Assembly: GCF_900142075.1 (NCBI RefSeq)
Contig: NZ_FQZO01000006.1
Span: forward strand, 62,001-126,000
DNA length: 64,000 nucleotides
Direction of reading: 5' to 3'
Origin: Clostridium amylolyticum
GTDB taxonomy: Bacteria > Bacillota > Clostridia > Clostridiales > Clostridiaceae
In this document: in pieces, positions 19,215-28,896 of the stretch
How the letters are laid out: every line of letters begins with the position of its first letter
Numbering within the stretch: the first letter of the stretch is position 1
The notes under the pieces: model-generated
Seen by the model: the letters and a program-made list of their open reading frames with translations, nothing else
Database searches by the model: none
Told to the model about the DNA's origin: nothing
Translations under genes and position numbers: made by a program

Positions 19215-19646
19215 TTAGAAAAAAAATTCATTTAAAGTAATCTTATTGTTTAAATATATAGGTTTATAATATTTTGTATCCTTCTTACCTATTATATCTT
19301 CTAGATAAAACATCTCTGAATATATGTCATATCTAAGCCTGAAATCCGGTAAATATATGGTACTATACTTTTCTTTTAAGTACTTTTTCAAATCTTCTTG
19401 GGAGGTTATTTTTTCCTTTATCATTAAAGCAGTTAACTGTTTTTCCCCATATAATATATTTTTATTATATAAGGCATAGTTAATTATTTTTTGTTTTTTT
19501 AAGCTTATTAATTCATGATTAAATTTAATAATATAAAACCAAAATCCAGAAATAATTATAACTATGGATAGTAACAAAGCTACTTCGATTATGGAAGAGC
19601 CTCTTTTTATTCTTTTATGAGTTAAATTATAGAAACACCCTTTAAT
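19215..19646 (-). CDS. Pseudopilin-like protein without a conventional start codon
   Basis: Reading upstream of the first in-frame TTG (19577) reveals a prepilin signature, KRIKRG then SSIIEVALLLS, with Glu at +5 after the Gly cleavage site and a hydrophobic helix. Between the preceding in-frame stop (19664-19662) and that TTG there is no ATG, GTG or TTG. Candidate starts are ATT at 19646, nine bases after AAAGGGGG, or ATA at 19610, which gives a short MKRG-like leader. Starting at TTG would lose the leader and part of the helix. I give the ATT start; it is uncertain. The body is about 130 aa with no further recognisable motif. Confidence 0.6.
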   Translation of the reverse strand: MKGCFYNLTHKRIKRGSSIIEVALLLSIVIIISGFWFYIIKFNHELISLKKQKIINYALYNKNILYGEKQLTALMIKEKITSQEDLKKYLKEKYSTIYLPDFRLRYDIYSEMFYLEDIIGKKDTKYYKPIYLNNKITLNEFFF

Positions 19647-20098
19647 GACTCTATGCCCCCTTTAGTTTTAACTTCAATATACAATAACTTATTCTTCACT
19701 GAGAAGTTTATAGATGTAACATTATCCAGCAGCAACTTTGAAGTAACTAATCTATCCTTGCCATCATATTTAATAAAATACTCTATTATAATTTTATCTT
19801 CTTTTTTTCTAATAATGCTCTTATCATATACCAAATCTGAAGGCACATCATTTTTTAAAAGTACTATTTGGTTATTTTGTATATCAAAGGACTTAATTTC
19901 ATTTTCTTTTATCCTTACATCTACAAACCTTATAAACTCATCTATTAAAAACCTTTCTTTATTGTATTTTATATACTCATTATTAAATCTAACTAAGTAG
20001 ATAAGGGTCATGGTTATCATTGATGAAACTAAAAGCATTATGGCTAAAGCGGTGATATTTTCAATAAGCAGGTATCCTTTTTTCTTAATTTTTTTCAT
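19622..20098 (-). CDS. Prepilin-like minor pseudopilin
   Basis: The N-terminus KKIKKKG then YLLIEN is a type IV prepilin leader with the cleavage Gly at residue 8 and Glu at +5, followed by a hydrophobic helix (about residues 10-33). The rest (158 aa in all) is a variable globular domain. It is probably a minor pilin or pseudopilin. It starts three bases after the previous pseudopilin gene ends. Confidence 0.75.
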   Translation of the reverse strand: MKKIKKKGYLLIENITALAIMLLVSSMITMTLIYLVRFNNEYIKYNKERFLIDEFIRFVDVRIKENEIKSFDIQNNQIVLLKNDVPSDLVYDKSIIRKKEDKIIIEYFIKYDGKDRLVTSKLLLDNVTSINFSVKNKLLYIEVKTKGGIESLKGVSII

Positions 20099-20101
20099 TT
20101 A

Positions 20102-20518
20102 CTATTCCTTAAATAATTGAATTTTAAATATTTCTTTATGGTTATCTATAATGCTCACATATATTTCATTAACTTCTTTTTTAAAAAATTCCAGTTGGAT
20201 GTCATATTCTTCATCAACTTGGCTATTATCAATTAAAAAACCCACAATATCTGAACTAAGCAGCCTTTCCAGGTTAATAGTTTTAGAATTGAGCTTAATA
20301 ATAGTATTGTTAAGATTATTAACATCGCTGGAATTGGCATTCATAGTAAGTTCTTTACTTACTGTATCCACTATTTCTAACCTTCTGTGCATGGTTTTTA
20401 AACTGTGCATATCTTTAATTGCAAATACCACCATAGTGGTTATTAAAGAGCCTATAATCATTAAAATGCTCATAGATAATAATATTTCAATAAGAGTATT
20501 TCCTTTATTCTTGGTCAT
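20102..20518 (-). CDS. Prepilin-like minor pseudopilin
   Basis: A short basic leader MTKNKG is followed by NTLIEILLSMSILMIIGSL: Gly, then Glu at +5 and a hydrophobic helix, the class III prepilin signature. Length is 138 aa. The start overlaps the upstream pseudopilin gene by 14 bases, implying coupling. The globular domain is not recognisable. Confidence 0.75.
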   Translation of the reverse strand: MTKNKGNTLIEILLSMSILMIIGSLITTMVVFAIKDMHSLKTMHRRLEIVDTVSKELTMNANSSDVNNLNNTIIKLNSKTINLERLLSSDIVGFLIDNSQVDEEYDIQLEFFKKEVNEIYVSIIDNHKEIFKIQLFKE

Positions 20519-20939
20519 TTATATATCCACTACCAATCTGAATAGCAATCCTATGAATATTCCTTTTCTCGTCTCTAAAATATAAGGATCCGCTAGTTGT
20601 AATCTTTCCCGAGGATTTTATCTGTATTTTATTGCTGGCAAAATTAGTCATGTATAAGGTTTTCTTTTCTAGGTCATAAGTATCTATTTCAGCTATTTTA
20701 GAGCTGAATACTAACTTATTTTTATCCATATCTATGAATATAAACCCCTCCATATTATTAGAGTAACAGTAAAATTTAGCTTTAGAGATAAACATTTCAA
20801 TGCCATTAATACAGATTTTATTGGTAAGATTGGATTTATATTTTAGATAACCATTTATGGAAGCATATATAGCTGCAGTGATAACTGCTGTTATAGCTAA
20901 AGATAAAGTAAGTTCAATTAAGGTAAATCCTTTTTTCAT
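20505..20939 (-). CDS. Type II secretion/pilus pseudopilin (GspH-like)
   Basis: The N-terminus MKKG then FTLIELTLSLAIT is a textbook prepilin peptidase site and methylation motif, followed by a hydrophobic helix. The C-terminal part resembles GspH/FimT minor pseudopilins (144 aa). The ATG at 20939 is preceded by AGGA. It lies just downstream of the inner-membrane platform gene. Confidence 0.82.
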   Translation of the reverse strand: MKKGFTLIELTLSLAITAVITAAIYASINGYLKYKSNLTNKICINGIEMFISKAKFYCYSNNMEGFIFIDMDKNKLVFSSKIAEIDTYDLEKKTLYMTNFASNKIQIKSSGKITTSGSLYFRDEKRNIHRIAIQIGSGYINDQE

Positions 20940-20951
20940 TTTATTCCATTC

Positions 20952-22010
20952 CTATATGTTGTACATACTATTTAGAAGAGGCATGAATATAGTATATATA
21001 AGTGTAAGTATTATGCATCCCATTAACATTATCAGCACAGGTTGTATTATGGATATGATCTTATTAATCTTTTCGTAGTATCTTTTTTCCAAAATACTGC
21101 AGCATAAATTAATATATTTTTCCACATTTCCACTTTCCTCCCCTAAAGAGATGAATATAGGTATTATTGGTTCTATATACTTGTTTTGCTTTAAAGAAAA
21201 GGAAAGTAGATTTCCATAAGCAAGGCTCTTTAATATACTTTCTAAGATGCTTTTATTTATGGGATTCTTTTCGCTTTTAATAAGTATATTAAAACTATTT
21301 TGTATAGAGCAGCCTGAAGCTAATAATAGTTCCAATAGCTTTAATATATTTATCTGCCATAGTTTTGAAAGAATTTTAGTATTAATAACAGAGATAAGTT
21401 TAAAGTTATTGCTTATAAAGGCAAATATAATATACAATAATAATCCTAGTAAAAATACTCTATAAAATACCGCATATATATTGTTTTTAATATATAGGGT
21501 GGTATTGAATATAATCTTTGTATACCAAGGCGCATTGTTTAACGAGTTATCCATAATGGAAAAAAGATTTGGCAATAGGAAAAATAATATGAAAATGGTT
21601 ATTAGCATGGTGGTTACAAGTACTACTATTGGATATATAAGGGCTTTTATTATCTTCTTTTTAATCTCTTCTTTTTCTTTATAATAAGCAGAAAGCTTAT
21701 AAAGTACATTTTCTAAACTCCCTGTTTCTTCACCTATTTTTATTAAATTGACATAAAAATCACTTTTTTCCTCCTGGGAAAGGGCTTCGCTTAAGCTGCT
21801 GCCCAAATTAATGGAGTGATGTATATTATATAATAATTTTTTGATTTTAGTGTTATCTACAGTTTCTGTTAATATTTCTACCCCTCTTAATAAGGTCACC
21901 CCGGAGGAAGTTAACAAGGCTATATTATAAAACAAAAAATCTAAATCTACATTGCTTAATCTATTCCATCTATTAATAGTGAGTTTAAAACTTAACTTTT
22001 TTATCATCAT
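20952..22010 (-). CDS. pilC: Type II secretion F / PilC inner-membrane platform protein
   Basis: This polytopic platform protein of 352 aa has two T2SSF domains, one near residues 26-150 (LLTSSGVTLLRGVEIL, KIGEETGSLENVL) and one near 220-340 (SLGEESGNVEKYI), separated by membrane segments, plus a C-terminal helix. It anchors the assembly ATPase. It lies immediately downstream of the PilB-like ATPase (five-base gap) with AGGAG in front of two adjacent ATGs. Confidence 0.9.
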   Translation of the reverse strand: MMIKKLSFKLTINRWNRLSNVDLDFLFYNIALLTSSGVTLLRGVEILTETVDNTKIKKLLYNIHHSINLGSSLSEALSQEEKSDFYVNLIKIGEETGSLENVLYKLSAYYKEKEEIKKKIIKALIYPIVVLVTTMLITIFILFFLLPNLFSIMDNSLNNAPWYTKIIFNTTLYIKNNIYAVFYRVFLLGLLLYIIFAFISNNFKLISVINTKILSKLWQINILKLLELLLASGCSIQNSFNILIKSEKNPINKSILESILKSLAYGNLLSFSLKQNKYIEPIIPIFISLGEESGNVEKYINLCCSILEKRYYEKINKIISIIQPVLIMLMGCIILTLIYTIFMPLLNSMYNI

Positions 22011-22015
22011 TTCTC

Positions 22016-23416
22016 CTAAAACTCTGCAGCGTTCTTCTTAGCTTCCAGGGTATCTATAGTGCCTTTCTTAAGTAATAAATCAATATTTTCCTCTAACATC
22101 TTTCCATATTTGCTTTTATGCTTTTCTTTTAATTCATTAAAATCAATGTTTTCCTCTAATAAATAAAACTCAGGAAAGTATATGGTTTCGCTAATTAATG
22201 CCCTTCCTTTATATCCTGTATAATTGCATTCAGAACATCCTACCGCACTGTAATATTCTTCCTTATTCTTCTTGGCTTTACATTTTGGGCATAGCTTTTT
22301 TACAAGGCGTTGTGAAATACATCCCACCAGAGCATCTTTTATTAAATATCTTTCCACCTGCATATCTAAGAGCCTGGTAACTACCCCAAAGGCACTGTTG
22401 GTGTGTATGGTAGATAGCACTAAATGTCCCGTTATGGCTGCTCTTATGGCTATTTCAGCAGTTTCTTCATCCCTAATTTCTCCTATCATAATTATGTCAG
22501 GATCTTGTCTTAGTAAGCTTCTTAGACCAGCTGAAAAGGTTATTCCTGCTTTTGTGTTGACGCTGGTTTGGTTTATACCTTTTATGTTTATTTCTACTGG
22601 GTCTTCCACGGTACATATATTAATATCACTTTTATTAAGCTTGTTTAGTATTGAGTATAAAGTTGTGGATTTACCTGAGCCAGTAGGTCCATTAACCAGT
22701 ATTATGCCACAATTATGCTTTAACATTTTTTCTATGAGTTTAAGTTGAATTTTCTCAAAGCATAAACTTTCCAGGTCTATAACTAAATTCTCATTATATA
22801 AAAGCCTAAGCACCATTTTTTCCCCCAGTATGGTAGGCATGGTAGCTACTCTAATATTGATGCTATTATTATAAAAATGAACCATTTTACCATCTTGAGG
22901 CACTCTTTTTTCAGCTATATTCATGCCAGAAAGTATCTTAAACCTGGATATTATATTTAAGTAATTGGTCATTTCAATGATGCTGCATACCATCAGACTT
23001 CCATTAACCCTGCATCGTATGATAAAGTCTTCTTCTCTTGGCTCAATATGTATATCACTAGCCTTCATATCTATTGCCTTGTTTATTATATAATCACAGA
23101 TAATACTAATATCTTTATCTTGAAGCCTTAATGAATTTGACTGTTTTTCCTCTTTATGTATTTTTTCTATCATATATTCTATATGTCCAAAATATATGGA
23201 TATAAGTCTTTTTATAATATTTTCTGGCATGGATTTAATAACTACATCTTTTCCATATAAAAATTCCAGATACTGAATTACCTCAGTTTGACTCTTCCCC
23301 ACTGCCCCCACTTCAATATAATTATTATCTTCATATAAAGGGATAATCTTATTTCTTTTTATATAATCCATAGGAACATTCATAATTCTATTAATTGAAA
23401 TATCTCTTAAATCCAT
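22016..23416 (-). CDS. pilB: Type IV pilus / type II secretion assembly ATPase (PilB/GspE)
   Basis: This hexameric ATPase powers pilin polymerisation. Walker A GPTGSGKST is at 243-251, the Asp box CTVEDPVE near 268-275, Walker B LLRQDPDIIMIGEIRDEET near 301-319, the His box ITGHLVLSTIHTN near 328-340, and a zinc-binding four-Cys site is at 376, 379, 394 and 397. The N-terminal domain is short, so the total of 466 aa is below a full PilB. It is first in the cluster and has AGGAGG in front; a possible -10 (TCTATA/TATAAA) lies near 23440. Confidence 0.94.
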   Translation of the reverse strand: MDLRDISINRIMNVPMDYIKRNKIIPLYEDNNYIEVGAVGKSQTEVIQYLEFLYGKDVVIKSMPENIIKRLISIYFGHIEYMIEKIHKEEKQSNSLRLQDKDISIICDYIINKAIDMKASDIHIEPREEDFIIRCRVNGSLMVCSIIEMTNYLNIISRFKILSGMNIAEKRVPQDGKMVHFYNNSINIRVATMPTILGEKMVLRLLYNENLVIDLESLCFEKIQLKLIEKMLKHNCGIILVNGPTGSGKSTTLYSILNKLNKSDINICTVEDPVEINIKGINQTSVNTKAGITFSAGLRSLLRQDPDIIMIGEIRDEETAEIAIRAAITGHLVLSTIHTNSAFGVVTRLLDMQVERYLIKDALVGCISQRLVKKLCPKCKAKKNKEEYYSAVGCSECNYTGYKGRALISETIYFPEFYLLEENIDFNELKEKHKSKYGKMLEENIDLLLKKGTIDTLEAKKNAAEF

Positions 23417-23560
23417 GGTTTAAAATACCTCCTATTATTTTATAGACAACTTTTAAGACTTTTAATCAAATTTTTTCCTATTATTTTCATTTATGTACTT
23501 ATGCCACAAAGTTTGTTATTATAAATTATGATAGTTCCATATAAAAGGAGAAGTGAGATC

Positions 23561-25273
23561 ATGGCCTTAGACGGTATATTCCTTAGTACCATCACTAGTG
23601 AAATAAGAAATGAAATAATAGATTGTAAAATTGATAAGATTAACCAGCCTGAAAAAGATGAATTATTAATATCCATAAGGGGTAAAAAAAATATAAAGCT
23701 TTTAATCTCTGCCAATGCAACTTATCCCAGGATTCATTTAACGGATATATCCAAGGTTAACCCCATGCAGCCTCCAATGTTTTGCATGGTTTTAAGAAAA
23801 TATCTTACCAATGGTAGAATTAAAAATATATACCAATTGGACAGCGACAGGATTTTATGTATGGATATATCCAATACTGATGAGCTAGGCTTTGATTCGG
23901 TATATACTTTAATAGTAGAAATCATGGGAAGGCATAGTAACATAACCCTAATAAGGGCAAGGGACCATAAGATAATGGATTGTATAAAACACATAACTCC
24001 AGAAATCAACAGCTTCAGAACGCTGCTACCTGGAATGGAGTATAAATATCCTCCTAAAAGCGAAAAATTAAATCCCTTTAATTTTTCTTATGATGAAGTA
24101 ACTGCCAGAGCAAAAGAAAATAACTTTATTTTAGATAAGAATTTTTTATTTAATGTATTCACTGGTTTCAGTAAAATTATATCTAAAGATTTGTTTATAA
24201 GAGCTTCTTTTAAGGAGCCCGTAACCATCCCTAGCCTCCTCCATGAAGTGGAAGAACTTTTAAATAGTTTAGGTAATAATAAATTTCATTTCGTAATTTA
24301 TTATGATGGTAATAAACCTATAGATTTTTACTGCTATCCCTTAATAAATTATGAAGATAGCATAAATAAAGAATTTCCTACAGCCTCAAAACTTTTAGAT
24401 AGTTTTTACTCAGAAAAGGATAAGCAAGATAGAATTAAGGGAAGGACTCAGGATATTGAAAAATTAATATCCACTAATCTAGATAGATGCTATAAGAAAG
24501 TAGAGATATTAAATAGCATTTTAGAAGAAGCTAAAGAAAAAGATACTTATAAAATATTTGGTGAATTACTAACTGCAAATATCTACTCTATAAAACTTGG
24601 AGATAAAAATGTAAAACTATGGAACTATTATAGTGAAGATAATGAGTATTTAGATATTAAGTTAGAGGAAAATTTAACCCCTTCTGAAAATATACAAAAG
24701 TATTTTAAGAAATATAATAAGCTGAAAAAATCTGAAATATCTGCCTTAGAACAGATAAAACACGCTGAGGAGGAAATTAACTACCTTACTTCAGTGTTAA
24801 ATAGTATTTCTCATATAAATAGTTATGATGAAATCCATGAAATAAGGGAAGAGCTAATTGAAGCAGGTTATATAAAATTTAAGAAGACTAAAATAAAAAA
24901 CAAACCTACCAAACCTCACCATTATATTTCTTCTAATGGTTTAGATATATATGTAGGTAAGAATAATATTCAAAATGATTATTTAACCTTAAAATTTGCT
25001 AATAAAAATGACCTTTGGTTCCATACTAAAAACATTCCTGGTTCTCATGTAATAATTAGAGGGAAAAACATCTCAGAAAGCGACATTATGGAAGCTGCCA
25101 TACTGGCTGCTACCTTTAGTAAAGCACAGAATTCTTCCAATGTCCCTGTAGATTATACCGAAATAAGAAATGTTAAAAAGCCTTCCGGGGCAAAACCCGG
25201 CATGGTTATATACTCCACTAATAAAACCATTTACGTGAATCCAGGTGAAATTAAAATAAAGAGAGCGGAATAA
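23561..25273 (+). CDS. rqcH: RqcH/Rqc2 NFACT ribosome-quality-control protein
   Basis: This 570-residue NFACT protein recruits tRNA-Ala to stalled 50S subunits and directs C-terminal alanine tailing. An N-terminal NFACT-N domain (MALDGIFLSTITSEI), a long helical coiled-coil middle (about 290-430) and a C-terminal NFACT-R domain (YVGKNN, NDLWFHTKNIPGSHVII) are visible. Older annotations call it fibronectin-binding protein. I start at the ATG at 23561 with AGGAGAAG upstream; the open frame begins 11 codons earlier. It is monocistronic. Confidence 0.95.
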   Translation: MALDGIFLSTITSEIRNEIIDCKIDKINQPEKDELLISIRGKKNIKLLISANATYPRIHLTDISKVNPMQPPMFCMVLRKYLTNGRIKNIYQLDSDRILCMDISNTDELGFDSVYTLIVEIMGRHSNITLIRARDHKIMDCIKHITPEINSFRTLLPGMEYKYPPKSEKLNPFNFSYDEVTARAKENNFILDKNFLFNVFTGFSKIISKDLFIRASFKEPVTIPSLLHEVEELLNSLGNNKFHFVIYYDGNKPIDFYCYPLINYEDSINKEFPTASKLLDSFYSEKDKQDRIKGRTQDIEKLISTNLDRCYKKVEILNSILEEAKEKDTYKIFGELLTANIYSIKLGDKNVKLWNYYSEDNEYLDIKLEENLTPSENIQKYFKKYNKLKKSEISALEQIKHAEEEINYLTSVLNSISHINSYDEIHEIREELIEAGYIKFKKTKIKNKPTKPHHYISSNGLDIYVGKNNIQNDYLTLKFANKNDLWFHTKNIPGSHVIIRGKNISESDIMEAAILAATFSKAQNSSNVPVDYTEIRNVKKPSGAKPGMVIYSTNKTIYVNPGEIKIKRAE

Positions 25274-25274
25274 T

Positions 25275-25322
25275 AAAGTGCACCTCAGAGGTTACACGCA
25301 TATAACCTTTGGGGTGCACTTT
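25275..25322. terminator. Bidirectional terminator between rqcH and pyrR
   Basis: A 20-bp stem (AAAGTGCACC pairing with GGTGCACTTT, continued inward with two G-T pairs) closes an eight-base loop between two convergent genes. The plus side has only a short TTTTA tail. Confidence 0.85.
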
Positions 25323-25334
25323 TACTAATAGCTC

Positions 25335-25886
<552 letters not shown>

Positions 25887-25895
25887 TCATTAATA

Positions 25896-25950
25896 AGGCA
25901 TCTCCAAAAAATAACTAGTCAGTGTACTACTCTATTTTTTTACCATGCCT
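25896..25950. repeat. Imperfect inverted repeat upstream of pyrR
   Basis: AGGCAT pairs with ATGCCT, then AAAAAATA with TATTTTTT, then CTAGT with ACTA across a CAGTGT loop. It lies in the pyrR leader between the rluD terminator and the pyrR ribosome site. I do not see the conserved PyrR-binding loop sequence, so its function is open. Confidence 0.55.
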
Positions 25951-25980
25951 AAAATAAAAGTCTTATTCCTAGAATAAGAC
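25951..25980 (-). terminator. Terminator after rluD
   Basis: On the minus strand GTCTTATTC pairs with GAATAAGAC around a TAG loop and is followed by TTTTATTTTA. Confidence 0.85.
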
Positions 25981-26021
25981 ATGATATATTAACTAAATTT
26001 TAACATGAAAGCTTATAGGTT

Positions 26022-26933
26022 TCAACTTTGCCTTAATTTATTAAGTACTGCTGTAAAATCTTCTGGCAAAGGAGAGGTAAACTCCATATACTCATTTTTA
26101 GTAGGGTGAATAAATCCCAATAATCTTGCATGTAAGAGTTGTCCTTTGGTCTTAAAGTTCTGCTTTTTAAACCCATACAAAGGATCTCCTACCAAAGGAT
26201 GTCCTATAGAGGCCATATGAACTCTAATCTGATGGGTTCTTCCTGTTTCCAGTTTACATAATACCAAAGTATATCCTGAAAAACATTCCATAACCTTATA
26301 ATGGGTAACAGCCCTCTTCCCATCTTTCACTACAGCATATTTTAATCTATCCTTAGGGTTTCTTCCTAAATTAGCATCAATAGTGCCCATTTCATTTTTT
26401 AATCTGCCTTCTACTAAAGCTAAATATTCTCTATTCATGGTATGATTTTTAAATTGTTCAGCCAATATGTTATGTGACTTATCATTTTTTGCTATAACCA
26501 GTACTCCAGAAGTATCTTTATCTATTCTATGTACAATACCAGGTCTCATAACTCCATTAATCCCTGATAAATCATGACAATGAAAAAGAAGAGCATTTAC
26601 TAAAGTTTCATCTTTATTACCTGCTGCTGGATGAACTACCATACCTTGTGGCTTATCCACTACTACCACATCACTATCTTCATATAATATTTTAATAGGA
26701 ATATCCTGGGGAACCACTTGAAGCTTTTCAGGCTCTGGTATAGAAATCTCCACCTCATCTGAAGCTTTAAGCTTATAATTACTTTTAACTTTTTTGCTAT
26801 TTACCCTTACTAAATCTTTATTAATTAAGTTTTGTATAAAAGATCTAGAACTATCCTGAAGCATAGAAGCAAGGTACTTATCAATCCTCTCCCCAGAATA
26901 TTCTAGCTGAACAGTGTATTTTTTTATATCCAT
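26022..26933 (-). CDS. rluD: Large-subunit pseudouridine synthase, RluD family
   Basis: An N-terminal S4 domain (about residues 12-75) is followed by an RluA-type pseudouridine synthase with the catalytic Asp in HRIDKDTSGVLVIAKN. It probably modifies 23S rRNA (the RluD/YlyB group next to lspA). Length is 303 aa. It begins one base after the lspA stop codon, as in the Firmicute lspA-rluD pair. Confidence 0.93.
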   Translation of the reverse strand: MDIKKYTVQLEYSGERIDKYLASMLQDSSRSFIQNLINKDLVRVNSKKVKSNYKLKASDEVEISIPEPEKLQVVPQDIPIKILYEDSDVVVVDKPQGMVVHPAAGNKDETLVNALLFHCHDLSGINGVMRPGIVHRIDKDTSGVLVIAKNDKSHNILAEQFKNHTMNREYLALVEGRLKNEMGTIDANLGRNPKDRLKYAVVKDGKRAVTHYKVMECFSGYTLVLCKLETGRTHQIRVHMASIGHPLVGDPLYGFKKQNFKTKGQLLHARLLGFIHPTKNEYMEFTSPLPEDFTAVLNKLRQS

Positions 26934-27380
26934 TTACTCAACGCCTTTTACTACGTATAATATCATAAGTGCTGTACCTATAACCACAAAGGTATCAGCC
27001 ATATTGAAAGTGGGAAAATAGTAGACATCCTTATAATGGAACTGAAGAAAATCCACCACAAAGCCTAACCTTACTCTATCTATTAAATTTCCTATGGCTC
27101 CCGATATGATTAAATAAAAACTATATTTTAATATTTTTGATTCAGGCTTATATTTAATTAAGTAAACCACCATAATTAAAATTACTATAGAGGTTATTAA
27201 AGCTAAAAATATAACTTTATTTTGTAATATTCCAAAAGCCGCACCTCTGTTTTCAAGATAAGCTAAATCAAAAAATCCTTTTATCACTGTAATATCATTA
27301 CCCTTTGCTAAAACATTAATAGCCCACTGCTTTGTTAATATATCTATGGCTAATAAAATTAAAATAACTATAAAACCCAT
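26934..27380 (-). CDS. lspA: Lipoprotein signal peptidase
   Basis: This aspartic membrane protease removes signal peptides from prolipoproteins after diacylglyceryl modification. Four membrane helices are visible. The catalytic dyad is D110 (GFVVDFLQF) and D129 (FNMADTFVVIG), with the conserved YLENRGAAFG loop near 41-50. Length is 148 aa, with GGGGGATG as ribosome site. Confidence 0.96.
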   Translation of the reverse strand: MGFIVILILLAIDILTKQWAINVLAKGNDITVIKGFFDLAYLENRGAAFGILQNKVIFLALITSIVILIMVVYLIKYKPESKILKYSFYLIISGAIGNLIDRVRLGFVVDFLQFHYKDVYYFPTFNMADTFVVIGTALMILYVVKGVE

Positions 27381-27399
27381 TTACATCCCCCTTGTTTCA

Positions 27400-28020
27400 T
27401 TAATCTGGCAATTGATTCTTATATTGCTCATTGCTTATTTTTTCAATTGGCTCTACACATGATTCTTCTTCATCATCATAATCATACTCTTCTATATATC
27501 TACGGTCTTCAAACCGTCCTACGGCTTGGTAAGAATCTTCCGCATCAAACCCCACCTCATCATGAATGGAAAAATCGTTATATCCATATCCAAAGGGTTT
27601 TCTCATGAGTGTATCTTCTTGTCCCATATCAAGATTATTATTCCATTGAGATTTCTTTGCAATTTCTTCTTGACATTTTACACAAAACTTTGAATAGGGT
27701 AAAAACTCTAACCTTTCCCTATTTATAGAAGTACCGCAACTTTGACACACTCCATACTTTCCTTCGTCTATTAAGGATAAAGCTTCGTCTATTTTGTTAA
27801 CTAAACTCATTTCATTTCTTTTTAGTGCCCTTCCCTTTTCCATTTCAGTAAGTTCATCTCCAATATCTGCTGGATGATTATCATAATAGGAAAGCTCACT
27901 AGATATCGCTGCTATAGAATCACTAAATTCATTATCCTTCATTTTAGTTATAATATTATTTAGCTTCTTTTTTTCAGCTAATAATTTTAATTTAAAATGC
28001 TTTAAATCCTTTTCATCCAT
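27400..28020 (-). CDS. DksA/TraR C4 zinc-finger protein (YteA type)
   Basis: An N-terminal helical region (1-60), then HPADIGDELTEMEKGRALK, and a C4 zinc finger (CQSCG ... FCVKC) identify a DksA/TraR protein with the extended acidic C-terminus (EYDYDDEEE) seen in Firmicute YteA-type sporulation-associated proteins. Length is 206 aa. Members may act on RNA polymerase; the role here is unproven. Ribosome site AAAGGAGAGG. Confidence 0.88.
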   Translation of the reverse strand: MDEKDLKHFKLKLLAEKKKLNNIITKMKDNEFSDSIAAISSELSYYDNHPADIGDELTEMEKGRALKRNEMSLVNKIDEALSLIDEGKYGVCQSCGTSINRERLEFLPYSKFCVKCQEEIAKKSQWNNNLDMGQEDTLMRKPFGYGYNDFSIHDEVGFDAEDSYQAVGRFEDRRYIEEYDYDDEEESCVEPIEKISNEQYKNQLPD

Positions 28021-28096
28021 ACAAACCTCTCCTTTGTCATTGAAAATAATATATTATTCATTTATATTACTATTCTTTCAATGAAGAGATTTTTTA

Positions 28097-28894
28097 TTAC
28101 TTACTTTTAAAAATATTTAATTTTGACACTATTTTTTCTAGTTCTTCCATAGAAATAGTTTGACGAGCATCGGATATAGCTTTGTCAGGAGAAATATGGG
28201 ACTCTATAATTAATCCATCTGCTCCAGAGGCAAGCGACGCTAAGGACATAGGATACACAAGCTCGCTAAGTCCAGTACCATGGCTGGGATCTACTATAAC
28301 CGGTAGTGAAGTATTGTGCTTTAGATAAGCTACTGCATTTAAATCTAAGGTGTTTCTAGTGGCATCTTCAAAAGTTCTTATTCCACGTTCACACATTATA
28401 ATTTTATCATTTCCTTGTTTGGCAATATATTCTGCAGCAAATATCCACTCTTTAATGGTGGCTCCCATACCTCTTTTTAGAATTATAGGTATATTGGTTT
28501 TTCCCACCTCACTTAAAAGGGTATAGTTATACATATTTCTAGAACCTATCTGTAGAGCATCTATATAATCTAAAGCTTTCTCTACGTGCCTAGGATCCAT
28601 AATTTCAGTGGAAACCGGCATATCCACTAATTTCCCTACTTCTTTAATCACTTCTAATCCCTGAAATCCCATGCCTTGAAAATCATAGGGTGAGGTTCTA
28701 GGTTTAAAAACTCCTCCCCTAAGCATATGTACACCTAAATCTTTTAATTTCTTAGCTATAGCTAGCATGATATCATAGCTCTCTACAGCACAAGGACCAG
28801 ATATGAGGATTTTTTCATTCCCCCCTATTTCAACATTCTTTATCTTTATTAAGTTAGTAATTTTAGCATTTTTTTCAGATATATCTATGTTCAT
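28097..28894 (-). CDS. aroF: 3-deoxy-7-phosphoheptulonate synthase (AroF type)
   Basis: It condenses phosphoenolpyruvate and erythrose 4-phosphate, the first step of the shikimate pathway. Signatures are [36 protein letters not shown] and IVDPSHGTG. At 265 aa it lacks both the N-terminal ferredoxin-like regulatory domain and a chorismate mutase fusion found in longer relatives, so classical allosteric control through those domains is unlikely. aroB lies two bases upstream. Confidence 0.95.
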   Translation of the reverse strand: MNIDISEKNAKITNLIKIKNVEIGGNEKILISGPCAVESYDIMLAIAKKLKDLGVHMLRGGVFKPRTSPYDFQGMGFQGLEVIKEVGKLVDMPVSTEIMDPRHVEKALDYIDALQIGSRNMYNYTLLSEVGKTNIPIILKRGMGATIKEWIFAAEYIAKQGNDKIIMCERGIRTFEDATRNTLDLNAVAYLKHNTSLPVIVDPSHGTGLSELVYPMSLASLASGADGLIIESHISPDKAISDARQTISMEELEKIVSKLNIFKSK

Positions 28895-28896
28895 TT

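Noticed and set aside
22272..22748. 158-codon plus-strand frame inside pilB
   Set aside because: It is antisense to the conserved ATPase core; such long shadows arise opposite conserved motifs.
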